DNA of 51,059 bases from Loigolactobacillus jiayinensis (GCF_003946445.1 NZ_RHOF01000029.1:1-51059), one strand, 5' to 3'. Counted from the stretch's first letter, positions 37,723-46,005 are shown. A program made the numbers and translations. The notes: generated by a model not told the origin, from the letters alone.

Positions 37723-38157
37723 CTAATAATTTATTGTTGCGCGAATATGAACTGTTTTCATCGGCTCATATAAATAAGCATTAGTTTTAAAATCATGTGC
37801 TCTTACAACTACACACTCCACATAACGCTGATATCTCATCGTAAATAACTTAAATCTGAGTTTAGCCGCTGCATCAATGGCGTAACTGGTAAAACCATTC
37901 TTAACATCGAACACGTGAATTATCTGGCCGGTGTCATCATAAATGACAATATCTGGCGTGTAGACAACATGTGGTATTTTCTTGCCGCCGTTGGTTACAA
38001 ATGATTTCATGATTTCAAAACGCGGATGAACTTCAAAAATCAATCCACTTTCTCGAACAAACTTGCTGTAAAAGTCAGCTTCTTTTTTACTGTCGAAAGT
38101 GTAACCATCAATGATGACTTTATGGCCACGACTTTTTTTAGCTAATGACTCTGCCAC
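37723..38157 (-). CDS. DUF1064 family nuclease-like protein
   Basis: A 144-aa protein with the PD-(D/E)XK-type pattern: FDSKKEADFY (Glu), YTPDIVIYDD (Asp) and IHVFDVKNG (Asp-x-Lys), as in the DUF1064 family of phage proteins, thought to act as a small nuclease or junction resolvase. GTG at 38155-38157 lies 3 nt after a perfect GGAGGTGAC; the ATG-led frame to 38175 would include that site. Place in the early operon fits recombination or DNA processing. Confidence 0.8.
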   Translation of the reverse strand: MAESLAKKSRGHKVIIDGYTFDSKKEADFYSKFVRESGLIFEVHPRFEIMKSFVTNGGKKIPHVVYTPDIVIYDDTGQIIHVFDVKNGFTSYAIDAAAKLRFKLFTMRYQRYVECVVVRAHDFKTNAYLYEPMKTVHIRATINY

Positions 38158-38207
38158 GGCGTCACCTCCATTCAAAAGTAGCGGTGAAAAATAGCAGCTA
38201 CTTAAAA

Positions 38208-38417
38208 TTACTTTTTATCGTGTAATTTACGGCCGCAAATTGGGCAATAGTTAATTTTCATATAATCAAACGGCACACAATCGTCATCAATTTCAAAATC
38301 AACGTATAGATCATAATTCTCGTCAAGGGAAACTCTGAATCCACTATTGCTGTGATTAAATAACGCTCCGCAGCCACTTCCGTCAATATGACAGCATTCA
38401 CAATTTTTTTGCTCCAT
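38208..38417 (-). CDS. Small zinc-ribbon protein (69 aa)
   Basis: From the ATG at 38415-38417 (GGAGGCAG site). Cys residues at the start (NCECCHIDGSGCG) and a CPICGRKL knuckle near the end give a zinc ribbon. Residues 20-55 are acidic. The last codons LHDKK are shared with the 38519-38779 gene through a 24-bp repeat. Likely nucleic-acid or protein binding; not further assignable. Confidence 0.68.
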   Translation of the reverse strand: MEQKNCECCHIDGSGCGALFNHSNSGFRVSLDENYDLYVDFEIDDDCVPFDYMKINYCPICGRKLHDKK

Positions 38418-38441
38418 CAAAACTGCCTCCGTAAAATTAAA

Positions 38442-38507
38442 TGTTATAATGAACATAACAGCACCCCACACACCTCTTAGCAATGTGTCCAAAGTGGGGA
38501 CTTTTTT
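38442..38507 (+). promoter_or_regulatory. Antisense mini-unit 2
   Basis: Plus strand: TGTTATAAT (38442-38450), then a hairpin of 6 plus 4 bp (CCCCAC 38464-38469 with GTGGGG 38494-38499; ACAC with GTGT inside) and CTTTTTTG. The predicted RNA is about 50 nt, antisense to the leader of the zinc-ribbon gene. Confidence 0.45.
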
Positions 38508-38518
38508 GTTACCAAAAA

Positions 38519-38779
38519 TTACTTTTTATCGTGTAATTCCGCCTGTAGCCGGTAGCCCTCAAGCTCCCAGATTTTATCAGTGATTCGATCCAAGCAAATC
38601 TGTTTACCCATGTCCGCATCATAATTAGCTGGATCAACAGACCCTGATGCTTCTGTAATGACAAAACCGGATGGTAATTTTAATGAAACCACTGTGACTT
38701 TATCAAAAACTGTTTCAGTTTTAATTTCGGATCGGTTCATAAGTGCTTCTATGTCAGCGTTTGTTATTGTATTTTTCAT
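38519..38779 (-). CDS. Phage Gp49-like protein
   Basis: An 86-aa protein of the phage Gp49/66 group: N-terminal ITNADIEALMNRSEI, the core TVVSLKLPSGFVITEASGSVDP, and the end RITDKIWELEGYRLQ. These are small early proteins of unknown function in Gram-positive phages. Its end LHDKK is the same in DNA as the neighbouring zinc-ribbon gene. Confidence 0.8.
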   Translation of the reverse strand: MKNTITNADIEALMNRSEIKTETVFDKVTVVSLKLPSGFVITEASGSVDPANYDADMGKQICLDRITDKIWELEGYRLQAELHDKK

Positions 38780-38798
38780 TTTTTATTCCTCCCTAAAG

Positions 38799-38981
38799 TT
38801 AGCTTTTAACTTGGTCTAATTTAGTTGCCATTTGTTTAGCAATAGAATCCGTGCTATCAAGCGCGCTCATTAAGTCCATGATTAATTGTCCTGGGTCTGG
38901 ATCGACAACTTCTCCGTATGCTCTATCTAAAATATCGCTGTTTTCTTCAAATTGTTCCTTGTATTTTTGTAAATAACTCAT
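38799..38981 (-). CDS. Hypothetical early protein (60 aa)
   Basis: Not recognised. An acidic helical protein (MSYLQKYKEQFEENSDILDR, MDLMSALDSTDSIAKQMATKL). GGAGGATTAATC site before ATG and 20 nt to the next gene. No motif seen. Confidence 0.6.
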   Translation of the reverse strand: MSYLQKYKEQFEENSDILDRAYGEVVDPDPGQLIMDLMSALDSTDSIAKQMATKLDQVKS

Positions 38982-38999
38982 GATTAATCCTCCATAAAT

Positions 39000-39209
39000 T
39001 TAACTTTTAACGTCAAAGTGTTTGTTGCCTTTTGTGAAATAACCACTCATCCTAGCCAACCGACACAACCGCCGCCATCGTTTTCTAGTGGGTGCGATTG
39101 GCTGACCAAATAAATCAGGAAACTCTTCGGCGGCGTGCACCACCATTAAGTGCTCCCATTCTGATTTATTAATTCGATATTTAACCTTTTGCTTTCTTTT
39201 CAAATGCAT
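39000..39209 (-). CDS. Hypothetical basic early protein (69 aa)
   Basis: From the ATG at 39207-39209 after AAGGAGGAG. Very basic (HLKRKQKVKYRINKSEW, TRKRWRRLCRLARM) with a small aromatic C-terminus; pI would be high. DNA or RNA binding is plausible. The frame to 39245 overlaps the previous gene and includes the ribosome site. Confidence 0.6.
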   Translation of the reverse strand: MHLKRKQKVKYRINKSEWEHLMVVHAAEEFPDLFGQPIAPTRKRWRRLCRLARMSGYFTKGNKHFDVKS

Positions 39210-39228
39210 TAACTCCTCCTTTGGAAAG

Positions 39229-39471
39229 CTAGTTTTTATTGTCAAAACGTTTCATCAATTCAATTGCTTCGGCACCATTTTCTTGTAACGTGGTAACGTC
39301 TTCTACACTAATTGCTGGTCCGCAAACTTCGTTGTTGATATTAGCGGCATAACGATTTAGTCGGTCAAATTCAGTCCTGCTCATTTCTACAACATCGTTG
39401 ACTTTATAATTAATTCCCACACTATCTAACCAGCCTTGGTCGTCATCAACTGTTGTGATTCTAACTTTCAT
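39229..39471 (-). CDS. Hypothetical early protein (80 aa)
   Basis: Not recognised. A β-rich start (VRITTVDDDQGWLDS, YKVNDVVEMSRTEFDRL) and helical end. ATG start with a GGAGTTG site. Part of the small-gene run. Confidence 0.6.
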   Translation of the reverse strand: MKVRITTVDDDQGWLDSVGINYKVNDVVEMSRTEFDRLNRYAANINNEVCGPAISVEDVTTLQENGAEAIELMKRFDNKN

Positions 39472-39496
39472 CTAAATCAACTCCTAAATATTGTTT

Positions 39497-39661
39497 TTAC
39501 TTCCCAAAAACAAGAACTACACCCGCAGCCAACATGGCTGTTAAAACTATGGCCGCGGCCCAAACGCCTAACGCTTCCAGAACACCTACTGTTTTTGCAG
39601 TCATGTAAAAAAGAATACTCAATACTGCAATTAATAGCGCCAGACCGACAATTAAACTCAT
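39497..39661 (-). CDS. Small two-helix membrane protein (54 aa)
   Basis: ATG at 39659-39661 after AAGGACG; TAA at 39497-39499. Two hydrophobic segments: about 2-19 (SLIVGLALLIAVLSILFY) and 31-52 (LGVWAAAIVLTAMLAAG onward). No cytoplasmic domain. Found by hand in the gap between listed genes. Role unknown; could be a superinfection or membrane-stress peptide. Confidence 0.55.
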   Translation of the reverse strand: MSLIVGLALLIAVLSILFYMTAKTVGVLEALGVWAAAIVLTAMLAAGVVLVFGK

Positions 39662-39680
39662 ATATTTCACGTCCTTAAAT

Positions 39681-40172
39681 TTAGTTTTTGTTGGCTGCTA
39701 GCCACTCAAATCCACGCGTGACCATGTCTCTAAACTCCTGCTCGTTGTTAACAATGGTTGTGGCTAGTGGGCTTAGATAGATGAGCTCATGTGGAAATAC
39801 CTCTGCCGATTCAATAATTTTGATTTCGTCTGCCGCTATTTGGCCGGGTCCGGTGTAGCCGTCCATGCTGTTTGGTAGCAGGACATTCATAATATATTTT
39901 TGAAGCTCGGTCTCACGAATATCAACAAGATTATTCTTTTGTTCTTTGGCCGCTTTTTTCTTTCTTTCAGTCCAACCAATCGGCTCTATAGAAATTGACT
40001 CATCTGATCCATGTGTTTTAAGCCATTTGCGGTGCTGTGACGTTGCATAATTTTTAATTGTGGCTAAATCTAATCCAGCCTTTTGTGCCAATTCTTCAGC
40101 GGTTCCATCACAGATATATTCCTCGCCGCGATAAAACGCATAAATCCTTTTTCGATGGGTTTTTTGTGCCAT
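39681..40172 (-). CDS. Hypothetical early protein (163 aa)
   Basis: From the ATG at 40170-40172 after AAAGGTGATT. The N-terminal about 60 residues (YAFYRGEEYICDGTAEELA, AGLDLATIKNYAT, HRKWLK) look like a small DNA-binding domain with an HTH-like AEELAQKAGLDLATIKN; the rest is helical. Not placed in a named family. It may be a regulator of early genes. Confidence 0.62.
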   Translation of the reverse strand: MAQKTHRKRIYAFYRGEEYICDGTAEELAQKAGLDLATIKNYATSQHRKWLKTHGSDESISIEPIGWTERKKKAAKEQKNNLVDIRETELQKYIMNVLLPNSMDGYTGPGQIAADEIKIIESAEVFPHELIYLSPLATTIVNNEQEFRDMVTRGFEWLAANKN

Positions 40173-40186
40173 TTTAATCACCTTTC

Positions 40187-40336
40187 TCAAGCTCTGTTTT
40201 TCATCTCAATAATTTCGTAATCCTGATCAAGTCCGCCGCTATCAACCAAAGCATTTGCATACTTTTCAGCGGTATCATAATCTTCGAAATCATCAATAAA
40301 ATTACCTTCCGAATCATAAACACTGTAACTTTCCAC
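40187..40336 (-). CDS. Small acidic protein (49 aa)
   Basis: GTG at 40334-40336 with AGGAAGTGG about 11 nt upstream; TGA at 40187-40189. Acidic sequence (YSVYDSEGNFIDDFEDYDTA, then YANALVDSGG). Small acidic phage proteins sometimes mimic DNA, but there is no further support. Start choice is moderate; an earlier in-frame GTG overlaps the ribosome site. Confidence 0.5.
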   Translation of the reverse strand: MESYSVYDSEGNFIDDFEDYDTAEKYANALVDSGGLDQDYEIIEMKNRA

Positions 40337-40354
40337 AATTATCAGTTCCACTTC

Positions 40355-40708
40355 CTAAATTAGGTATTCAACTTCTACACCAATTTTTTTGAGATATGGT
40401 GCAATTTTTTTCTGTGCCGCGACAACGTCCAAAATGTCCTGCTTATCCATTGCTGGCACATACGTTTCAAAAAACTTTTTCCCAGCACTTTGTTCTTGCT
40501 GGGCAACCCACAGAGCGCTATTTAACACGTACTGCTGGTCTTTAATGACAGCCGCTAGTAATTGACCCTTTACAGGATTATCAGGCTTAGATTGGATTTT
40601 TTTGGCTTTGTGGAGCAGTTCTGTTGCCCATGCCATATAAAACTCAACACCAGCACTATAGTCATAGCCATTTGCACCCATGATCACCGTGAATTCTTTA
40701 AAACTCAT
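40355..40708 (-). CDS. Hypothetical early protein (117 aa)
   Basis: From the ATG at 40706-40708. A helical protein (YDYSAGVEFYMAWATELLHKA, QLLAAVIKDQQYVLNSALWVA). It follows the DnaB-like helicase gene with an overlap of a few bases in the longer frame. The strong early part of the 144-aa frame is inside the helicase gene and lacks a ribosome site, so it is not used. Function unknown. Confidence 0.6.
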   Translation of the reverse strand: MSFKEFTVIMGANGYDYSAGVEFYMAWATELLHKAKKIQSKPDNPVKGQLLAAVIKDQQYVLNSALWVAQQEQSAGKKFFETYVPAMDKQDILDVVAAQKKIAPYLKKIGVEVEYLI

Positions 40709-40718
40709 AATGTGTCGC

Positions 40719-41981
40719 TTAAAATGTTTCGGCAAAAGTCTGCACATCCTTATAAAAATTAAAATCAAACTTAGCCAACTTACCTTCACGATTCTTTTTA
40801 AAGCTTAATTGCACACGCTGCCGATCATCACTGTTATTTGGATCATCAACATTACTCAGAAATGCGACCACATTAGCGTCCTGTTCAATTGATCCAGATT
40901 CACGTAAATCTGCTAGTGTGTCTTCTTGTTTTTGCAAAGAAGCACGATTAAGTTGTGACAACAGAATGATTGGAATATCTAACTCATTGGTCAACACTTT
41001 AAACGCTCGCGTAATTGAACCAATTTCCTGAACACGGTTCTCTGTGCGCTGATCAGAATGAAGCAATTGCAGATAATCAACTACCGCTAAATAATGCCCG
41101 CGTTTTGTTGCTAATGCACGACTACGAATTTGCGCAATGATTTGTGACGGTGTTTGAAAATTGTCATAGAATTGAATACCCATTTTAGTAAAACGTTTCA
41201 TAGTGTTTCGTGCCTTTTGCTTTTCAACATCATTTAAGCGGTGTTTAGCATTATGAAATTTACTAACAGCTATTCCGGTTTCATTAGCTAACATTCGATT
41301 CCGATTTTCAACATTACGCATTTCTAGGCTAAATAGATCACCACAAAAACCTTCGTTATAAGTTGCCGCGTTTAGCAATAGATTCAATGCAAAAGCTGAT
41401 TTGCCCACTGCTGGCCGTGCACCAAGAACAAATAAATTTCCACCACGTAATCCACCATTCAGTGCCGAATTCATAAGCTTAAAAGTCTTGATTCCTTCTG
41501 GCATATCCTGTACTAGTTCTTGCTCAAATCCATCCTGCAAGTCTTTAGCGGTTTCAACTTTAACTTTTTCTGGCTCTTTCATAGATGCCAACGCCATTTG
41601 TAAAGTAAATAAATTATCGTCATTAGGATTCTGTAAATATTTCATCGACGCATCTTGCAGCTGTAATTGATCGTAATGCTGATGCAGAATCTTTAAATGT
41701 GTGGCAAAGAGGGCGCGTCCAATATAGCTATTAATTAAATTATCCCAATCATCATTTGTCATCACATTTGGATACTTAGCGTCATATTCAGCTTTAACTT
41801 GATACCAGTCGCTAAAATCACCATTGATTTCATACAATAATCGACATAAATTCTGATAAGCTACGTTTGAAAAGTAGTCAGGCAAAACAACTACGGTTTG
41901 CACAAGAAGCGGATTTCGTAATAAGCCACCAAGTACACCTGACTCAGCTTCTCTATAATTATTAAATTGCACCGTCCTCAC
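40719..41981 (-). CDS. dnaB: Replicative DNA helicase, DnaB type
   Basis: A 420-aa hexameric helicase for phage replication. N-terminal helical domain (about 1-130), linker, and RecA-like core with Walker A GARPAVGKSAF (about residue 187), Walker B VVDYLQLL (about 298), the LLSQLNRA motif and REGKLAKFDF end. ATG start; overlaps the replisome organiser gene. Together with that protein it forms a DnaB-loader pair. Confidence 0.93.
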   Translation of the reverse strand: MRTVQFNNYREAESGVLGGLLRNPLLVQTVVVLPDYFSNVAYQNLCRLLYEINGDFSDWYQVKAEYDAKYPNVMTNDDWDNLINSYIGRALFATHLKILHQHYDQLQLQDASMKYLQNPNDDNLFTLQMALASMKEPEKVKVETAKDLQDGFEQELVQDMPEGIKTFKLMNSALNGGLRGGNLFVLGARPAVGKSAFALNLLLNAATYNEGFCGDLFSLEMRNVENRNRMLANETGIAVSKFHNAKHRLNDVEKQKARNTMKRFTKMGIQFYDNFQTPSQIIAQIRSRALATKRGHYLAVVDYLQLLHSDQRTENRVQEIGSITRAFKVLTNELDIPIILLSQLNRASLQKQEDTLADLRESGSIEQDANVVAFLSNVDDPNNSDDRQRVQLSFKKNREGKLAKFDFNFYKDVQTFAETF

Positions 41982-42885
41982 TTCCTATTTCAATCATTTT
42001 GTTTATTTTTTCAATTGATAAGTTTGCGCCCATTTTTTCAACCATTTTTTGAATTTCATTTGGTGTATAACCGTCTATACTCTGCCCAGTAACGAAAGAT
42101 TGTAGTCGTTTGATTCGTTCAGATTTATCTTCCCGCTGTTGTACTGGTTGCTTAGCGATTTTCTGATTTAAGTAAGCTTCAAATTTTGGGCCAAATAATG
42201 TTTCAGGCCGTAAATACTGCATCATTTCACTTTGGCTCAACCATTCAGCTGATTTAACGTCAACAACTTTTTTGAAATCATCCAACCGCCAACCTTCTTT
42301 CCAACGAGCATGAATACAGTCTTTAGTTTTATTTGTTGTTGATCTAAATTTTTTACCAGTTTTATCATTAAGATATTCGACAATTTCAGCATACGGAATT
42401 TTGTCTATAACACGACTAGGTTTCTTCTTATCATTCTTTACATTCTTATTATTGTTCACTTGCTGTGGCAGTTGGTGTTCACTTGCTGTGGCAGTTGGTG
42501 TGGCAAATGCTGTGGCAGACATCTGTTTTTTATATCGCTCAAACCCTTGGTACTCGTCGTATTTAACGACTGTAAACAGTGTTCCTATATCGGTACTTTC
42601 AATTTCCACTCGTTTTTCTTTCACCAACTGTTCAATTTTCTTTCGAATCGTGTGTAATGAGTAAATTTTAGTGTGCCTTTTTTCAACGTATTCTAGGTCT
42701 TTTTGTAAGTTACGATACGATCTTAGAAACTGTCCACGCTTTAAATGAATACCTGCAATGTCGATACCCTCTCTGGCAAAAACGGCATTGCCATACACAT
42801 AAAAGAAAATTCGAAACTTAATAATATCCGTCCAAACAGAGCTATCGAATATCTCTCTACTTGTCTGAAACGCCCCTTTCGCCAT
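41962..42885 (-). CDS. Replisome organiser (phage replication initiation protein)
   Basis: A 307-aa initiator. N-terminal winged-helix domain (about 1-115; SSVWTDIIKFRIFFYVYG, RNLQKDLEYV), a low-complexity linker with tandem duplicated codons, and the conserved phage C-terminal domain (about 165-245; YAEIVEYLNDKTGKKFRS, WKEGWRLDDF, YLRPETLFGPKFEAYLN). It binds the origin, which may be within this gene, and loads the helicase. ATG start. It overlaps dnaB by about 20 nt. Confidence 0.87.
   Translation of the reverse strand: MAKGAFQTSREIFDSSVWTDIIKFRIFFYVYGNAVFAREGIDIAGIHLKRGQFLRSYRNLQKDLEYVEKRHTKIYSLHTIRKKIEQLVKEKRVEIESTDIGTLFTVVKYDEYQGFERYKKQMSATAFATPTATASEHQLPQQVNNNKNVKNDKKKPSRVIDKIPYAEIVEYLNDKTGKKFRSTTNKTKDCIHARWKEGWRLDDFKKVVDVKSAEWLSQSEMMQYLRPETLFGPKFEAYLNQKIAKQPVQQREDKSERIKRLQSFVTGQSIDGYTPNEIQKMVEKMGANLSIEKINKMIEIGSEDGAI
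42455..42500. repeat. 23-bp tandem repeat in the initiator gene; possible origin iterons
   Basis: Two perfect 23-bp copies (42455-42477 and 42478-42500) in the linker of the replisome organiser, with the core GCTGTGGCA also at 42509-42517. The 23-bp period shifts the reading frame, so the copies encode different peptides (TATASEH, then QLPQQV). Iterons inside the initiator gene are common in phages of this type. Confidence 0.5.
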
Positions 42886-42892
42886 TGACTAA

Positions 42893-43390
42893 TCACCTTT
42901 TCTTATGGAGCTTTCTATGACACTCTTCGCATAACGTCAATCCGTTTGAAACCACTAGCCTAAGGTCTGGATAATCAGCGAAATGCTTAATGTGATGCGC
43001 ATTTAGTTTTCCGCCGACTTGACCACAGGTTTGACACGTATACTTATCTCTTTCAAATACAGCCGTTCGCCAACGACCGTATTCAGCTGAGTTGCGAATA
43101 TCTTGAGCACTCTTTTTCCATGGCGCCTTTTTTCCAAACCAGATAATTACTTGACCATTTCTAACAGCGGCATGTGCTTTACCGAAAGAAAGACAACTAT
43201 TGTCTAAAAACTCTTGCTCAGTAATAAGCCCTTCAAAATATCCACACTCCATACAAAAATGCTCATTGTATTTAGTTACAACCTGCGGCCATGATTCATT
43301 AATCTCTTTTCCACAACCGTCGCAACTATATACGGCAACTGGTGTAAAGCCATCGCCGTTAGGCCACTGCTCAACTCGTAAAATATTCAT
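42893..43390 (-). CDS. HNH endonuclease in the replication block
   Basis: A 165-aa protein. N-terminal zinc knuckles (YSCDGCGKE, FCMECGYFEG), a middle part and a C-terminal HNH domain with TCQTCG, NAHHIKHF and GLTLCEECHRKLH. Free-standing HNH genes between SSB and initiator genes are typical of lactobacillus phages. It could be a homing-type nuclease or DNA-processing enzyme. ATG start. Confidence 0.87.
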   Translation of the reverse strand: MNILRVEQWPNGDGFTPVAVYSCDGCGKEINESWPQVVTKYNEHFCMECGYFEGLITEQEFLDNSCLSFGKAHAAVRNGQVIIWFGKKAPWKKSAQDIRNSAEYGRWRTAVFERDKYTCQTCGQVGGKLNAHHIKHFADYPDLRLVVSNGLTLCEECHRKLHKKR

Positions 43391-43404
43391 TACTTGGCCC
43401 CCAA

Positions 43405-43962
43405 TCAGAAGGGAATGTCGTCATCACTGATATCAATTGAATTGCCGCTATTAGCAAACGGATCACTAGATTGGTTTGGTGTCGCTGAACCATTTGCAAT
43501 CCCAACATTTGGATTACCGTTATTTGCATCCGGCCGCTTAACACCGTTAGGGTGACTTGGGTCTTTACTCAATTGGTGATAACCGCGAACCTCTAAATAA
43601 ATTTTGCCTTTGTTGTTTGGTTCGGCCCAGTCGACATCAATTGTGAGCTGCTTACCATTAATGGCATTAGCAAACTGCGCGACTGAGTCAATTACTGCAC
43701 CATCACTAGCGCCGACCGCTACTGCAATCGTATTAAAACGCTTGGTTGAATTTTCTAGGTCGTCCGTACTCCAAGTGATATTTTGGTAACGAATCTGGCC
43801 GCCTTTGTAAGTGCCATCCAATACTTGAAAATCAATTGAAATGTATTGATTATTGTTACTGGAATTGTTGACCATTGCTTTCACAATTTTAACGTTATAA
43901 GTCCCTGCTTCCGCTACACCTGTGCCAAACACGTTGTTACTATCTACTGTAAATAAACTCAT
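43405..43962 (-). CDS. SSB-like protein (DUF669) with DDDIPF tail
   Basis: A 185-aa protein of the DUF669 type: N-terminal β-rich domain (VAEAGTYNVKIVKAMVNNSS, ISIDFQVLDGTYKGG, IRYQNITW), a disordered linker rich in Asn/Pro/Ser, and the end ISDDDIPF, which is the C-terminal protein-binding tip of bacterial SSBs. Therefore it probably binds ssDNA in replication or recombination. Follows the RecA-like ATPase gene by 2 nt. Confidence 0.82.
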   Translation of the reverse strand: MSLFTVDSNNVFGTGVAEAGTYNVKIVKAMVNNSSNNNQYISIDFQVLDGTYKGGQIRYQNITWSTDDLENSTKRFNTIAVAVGASDGAVIDSVAQFANAINGKQLTIDVDWAEPNNKGKIYLEVRGYHQLSKDPSHPNGVKRPDANNGNPNVGIANGSATPNQSSDPFANSGNSIDISDDDIPF

Positions 43963-43964
43963 AA

Positions 43965-44627
43965 TTATTCACTTTCCTTTTCTGTTTTTAATAATTCGCT
44001 TGCTTTGATCAGTGTGCGATCATCAAGCCTATTTTTTGCATGGTTACCTGCTTCTGGATCTAAATCGATCATGCGCTGACCGTCATGTTTATAAATGCGA
44101 CCAACCAAATCAAACGTTGCTGTGAACGCGTTGAACGTTCTTTCGTTCATGTCCGGCTGGAATCTACCGGCGCCGTCTAGCCCTGATGATCCATTATCGA
44201 CTTGATGCGCGGTGGCGAAAATTGTCACACCACTACTACGTAACATGTCCCCGAGTTGCCGAAACCAAAGCTGCATCTTTTGATAATTCTGCCGGCCATC
44301 CTTTGATGCGTCATCAATATTTTCAAGGACAAAATTCTGCAGGGCTGACATATTGTCCAAACAAATTGCTGAATACCCACCGTTGATAATTGCTCGTTTT
44401 AGAAAAGCGATTATCACCGCTTGAATTTTCGGCATATCTGATGGCTCAAAAATGACAGTATCAATATTATCTTCTGGCTTGATAACACTGGTGGATCGAT
44501 CAAATGTTAGCAGCAACTTCTTACCCGGAAATAATTTGAATAACGACGTTTTTCCAGTACCACCATCACCATAGATAAAATACATATTTGGCTCCTTCGG
44601 TAGTTCTCCGCTAACGTAGAATTTCAT
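43965..44627 (-). CDS. RecA-like ATPase (Sak4/AAA_24 type)
   Basis: A 220-aa P-loop ATPase with Walker A GDGGTGKTS (about residue 20), Walker B-like YSAICLDN (about 88) and sensor region IFATAHQVDN. The order DUF1351, this ATPase, SSB matches the phage single-strand annealing/recombination modules with Sak4. It likely promotes strand annealing of phage DNA with the SSB. ATGA overlap with upstream gene. Confidence 0.85.
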   Translation of the reverse strand: MKFYVSGELPKEPNMYFIYGDGGTGKTSLFKLFPGKKLLLTFDRSTSVIKPEDNIDTVIFEPSDMPKIQAVIIAFLKRAIINGGYSAICLDNMSALQNFVLENIDDASKDGRQNYQKMQLWFRQLGDMLRSSGVTIFATAHQVDNGSSGLDGAGRFQPDMNERTFNAFTATFDLVGRIYKHDGQRMIDLDPEAGNHAKNRLDDRTLIKASELLKTEKESE

Positions 44628-45487
44628 TTCATCACAACCGTTTCAGCTGTAATCTCGTTATTGATCATGAATTCATATAAGTGCCACATTTGTTTTTTCG
44701 TACAAGTGATTTTAACAACCCTTGTGTGCGTTTCCTCTACGATTTCGCCCGTGCTAGTATCGACTATTTTATTACCTTGCTGTTCAGTTTTTAACTTAGT
44801 CATTGCTTGTTCATACTCGGCTTTCTTAGCCTTTTCTTCCGCAGCACGTTTCATCTGTTCCTGTAAATAACTTAAATCTTGACCTTGTTTAAGCTGTGCA
44901 ATCCATCCAGCCACGTCAATTTTTAATAACTCTGCATAATTTGTCACAGCGGCTATTCCCTCAGCAAGTCGCTTTTTATCCTGAGCCTTGAGAGTCATAG
45001 CACCGGCGATTGCATCAAGGCGCTTCTTTTTACTGAGTGACTTAGTCAACCAAGACTCATCAATTTCAATTTCACCAGGATCAACGTGATAATTAGGTGC
45101 CATTTCGGTAATCAGTGCTTTTACTTCATCAAGCCGCTGTTTTTTTTGCTGTTCCTCAAACTTTGCAATTCCTTGGTCAATTGGGTTGATAACTTGTTCA
45201 ATGCGACCGATCATGTTATCAATTTCAGCTTTAAAATCCGTGTAAGGTTGATCAAATTTCTTATGAATTTCAATTCGCTTACTATTAAGCTGCTTTTTCA
45301 AACTATTCAGGCTTTGCTTAACTTTTTTGTCATCAGCCAAAGTTTGTTCCGTCACGACTAGTTTTTCATAGTGGCTGATATAATCATCGATGGCTTGGTC
45401 TAACTTGTCTTGATTATTAATAGTGATTAGGGTCGGTTTATATTCAACTGAAAAATCAAGCTGTTCACTAGCTGTTAACTCATTCAT
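44624..45487 (-). CDS. DUF1351 family early protein
   Basis: A 287-aa helical protein with a long coiled-coil region (about 45-135; LNSLKKQLNSKRIEIHKKFD, ADIDNMIGRIEQVI-like), then a conserved half ending VKITCTKKQMWHLYEFM. DUF1351 proteins lie before recombination genes in Gram-positive phages and may serve as recombination mediators. ATG start. Confidence 0.82.
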   Translation of the reverse strand: MNELTASEQLDFSVEYKPTLITINNQDKLDQAIDDYISHYEKLVVTEQTLADDKKVKQSLNSLKKQLNSKRIEIHKKFDQPYTDFKAEIDNMIGRIEQVINPIDQGIAKFEEQQKKQRLDEVKALITEMAPNYHVDPGEIEIDESWLTKSLSKKKRLDAIAGAMTLKAQDKKRLAEGIAAVTNYAELLKIDVAGWIAQLKQGQDLSYLQEQMKRAAEEKAKKAEYEQAMTKLKTEQQGNKIVDTSTGEIVEETHTRVVKITCTKKQMWHLYEFMINNEITAETVVMK

Positions 45488-45736
45488 TTATTTTCCACCT
45501 CTAATCGATGTGCTAACCATGACTGACTTATCATTGTGATATGTGCTTACGTCAGCCCAAATAGTGTTATTAGTGCCGTCGTGCAACTTAGGTTTACCCC
45601 ATATCGACACATAAGACTTCGCATTATTTAATGATTCGTTAAATCGATAGAATTGTACTGATTCAGCCGTATGATACAGCCGTAAAATTTTATGCTCTTC
45701 ATCGCTGAGATATTTCTTTTTAATACGTTTATTCAT
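45488..45736 (-). CDS. Hypothetical early protein (82 aa)
   Basis: Not recognised. Basic start (MNKRIKKKYLSDEEHKILR), then YRFNESLNNAKSYVSIWGKPKL and β-rich end. GGGGG-rich ribosome site. The gene ends directly before the DUF1351 start. An antisense mini-unit (45753-45787) lies in its leader. Confidence 0.6.
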   Translation of the reverse strand: MNKRIKKKYLSDEEHKILRLYHTAESVQFYRFNESLNNAKSYVSIWGKPKLHDGTNNTIWADVSTYHNDKSVMVSTSIRGGK

Positions 45737-45752
45737 GTTAAAACCCCCTATA

Positions 45753-45787
45753 TGCTATAATGAGGCTGTTTGACAGACCTCATTTTT
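45753..45787 (+). promoter_or_regulatory. Antisense mini-unit 3
   Basis: Plus strand: TGCTATAAT (45753-45761) directly followed by a hairpin TGAGG/CCTCA with inner CTG/CAG (45761-45765 and 45778-45782) and TTTTT (45783-45787). The hairpin is so close to the -10 that a normal transcript would include only part of it, so it may work as an RNA element of the opposite strand instead. Confidence 0.35.
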
Positions 45788-45789
45788 GA

Positions 45790-46005
45790 TTAGTCCGCGC
45801 GGTTGTCCCCGTGTTGGGCTTTTTTTGCGCTTAAGTTCTCAATCTTATAACCAATTACTAACCGCTCAGCCACTGCAAAACTGTGACCGATATAAAACCA
45901 ACCATGATCAAATCCAACTGGCTCATATGCTGATAACTCCACGTCATAAATTTCCTTATGCAGTAATCCATCGCATAGCGTTAGAGTAATACGCCAGTGC
46001 TTCAT
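45790..46005 (-). CDS. Hypothetical early protein (71 aa)
   Basis: ATG at 46003-46005 overlaps the TGA of the 35-aa membrane gene as ATGA, suggesting coupling. β-rich, aromatic (KHWRITLTLCDGLLHKEIYD, then VGFDHGWFYIGHSFAVAE). The frame to 46056 lacks a ribosome site. Not recognised. Confidence 0.58.
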   Translation of the reverse strand: MKHWRITLTLCDGLLHKEIYDVELSAYEPVGFDHGWFYIGHSFAVAERLVIGYKIENLSAKKAQHGDNRAD

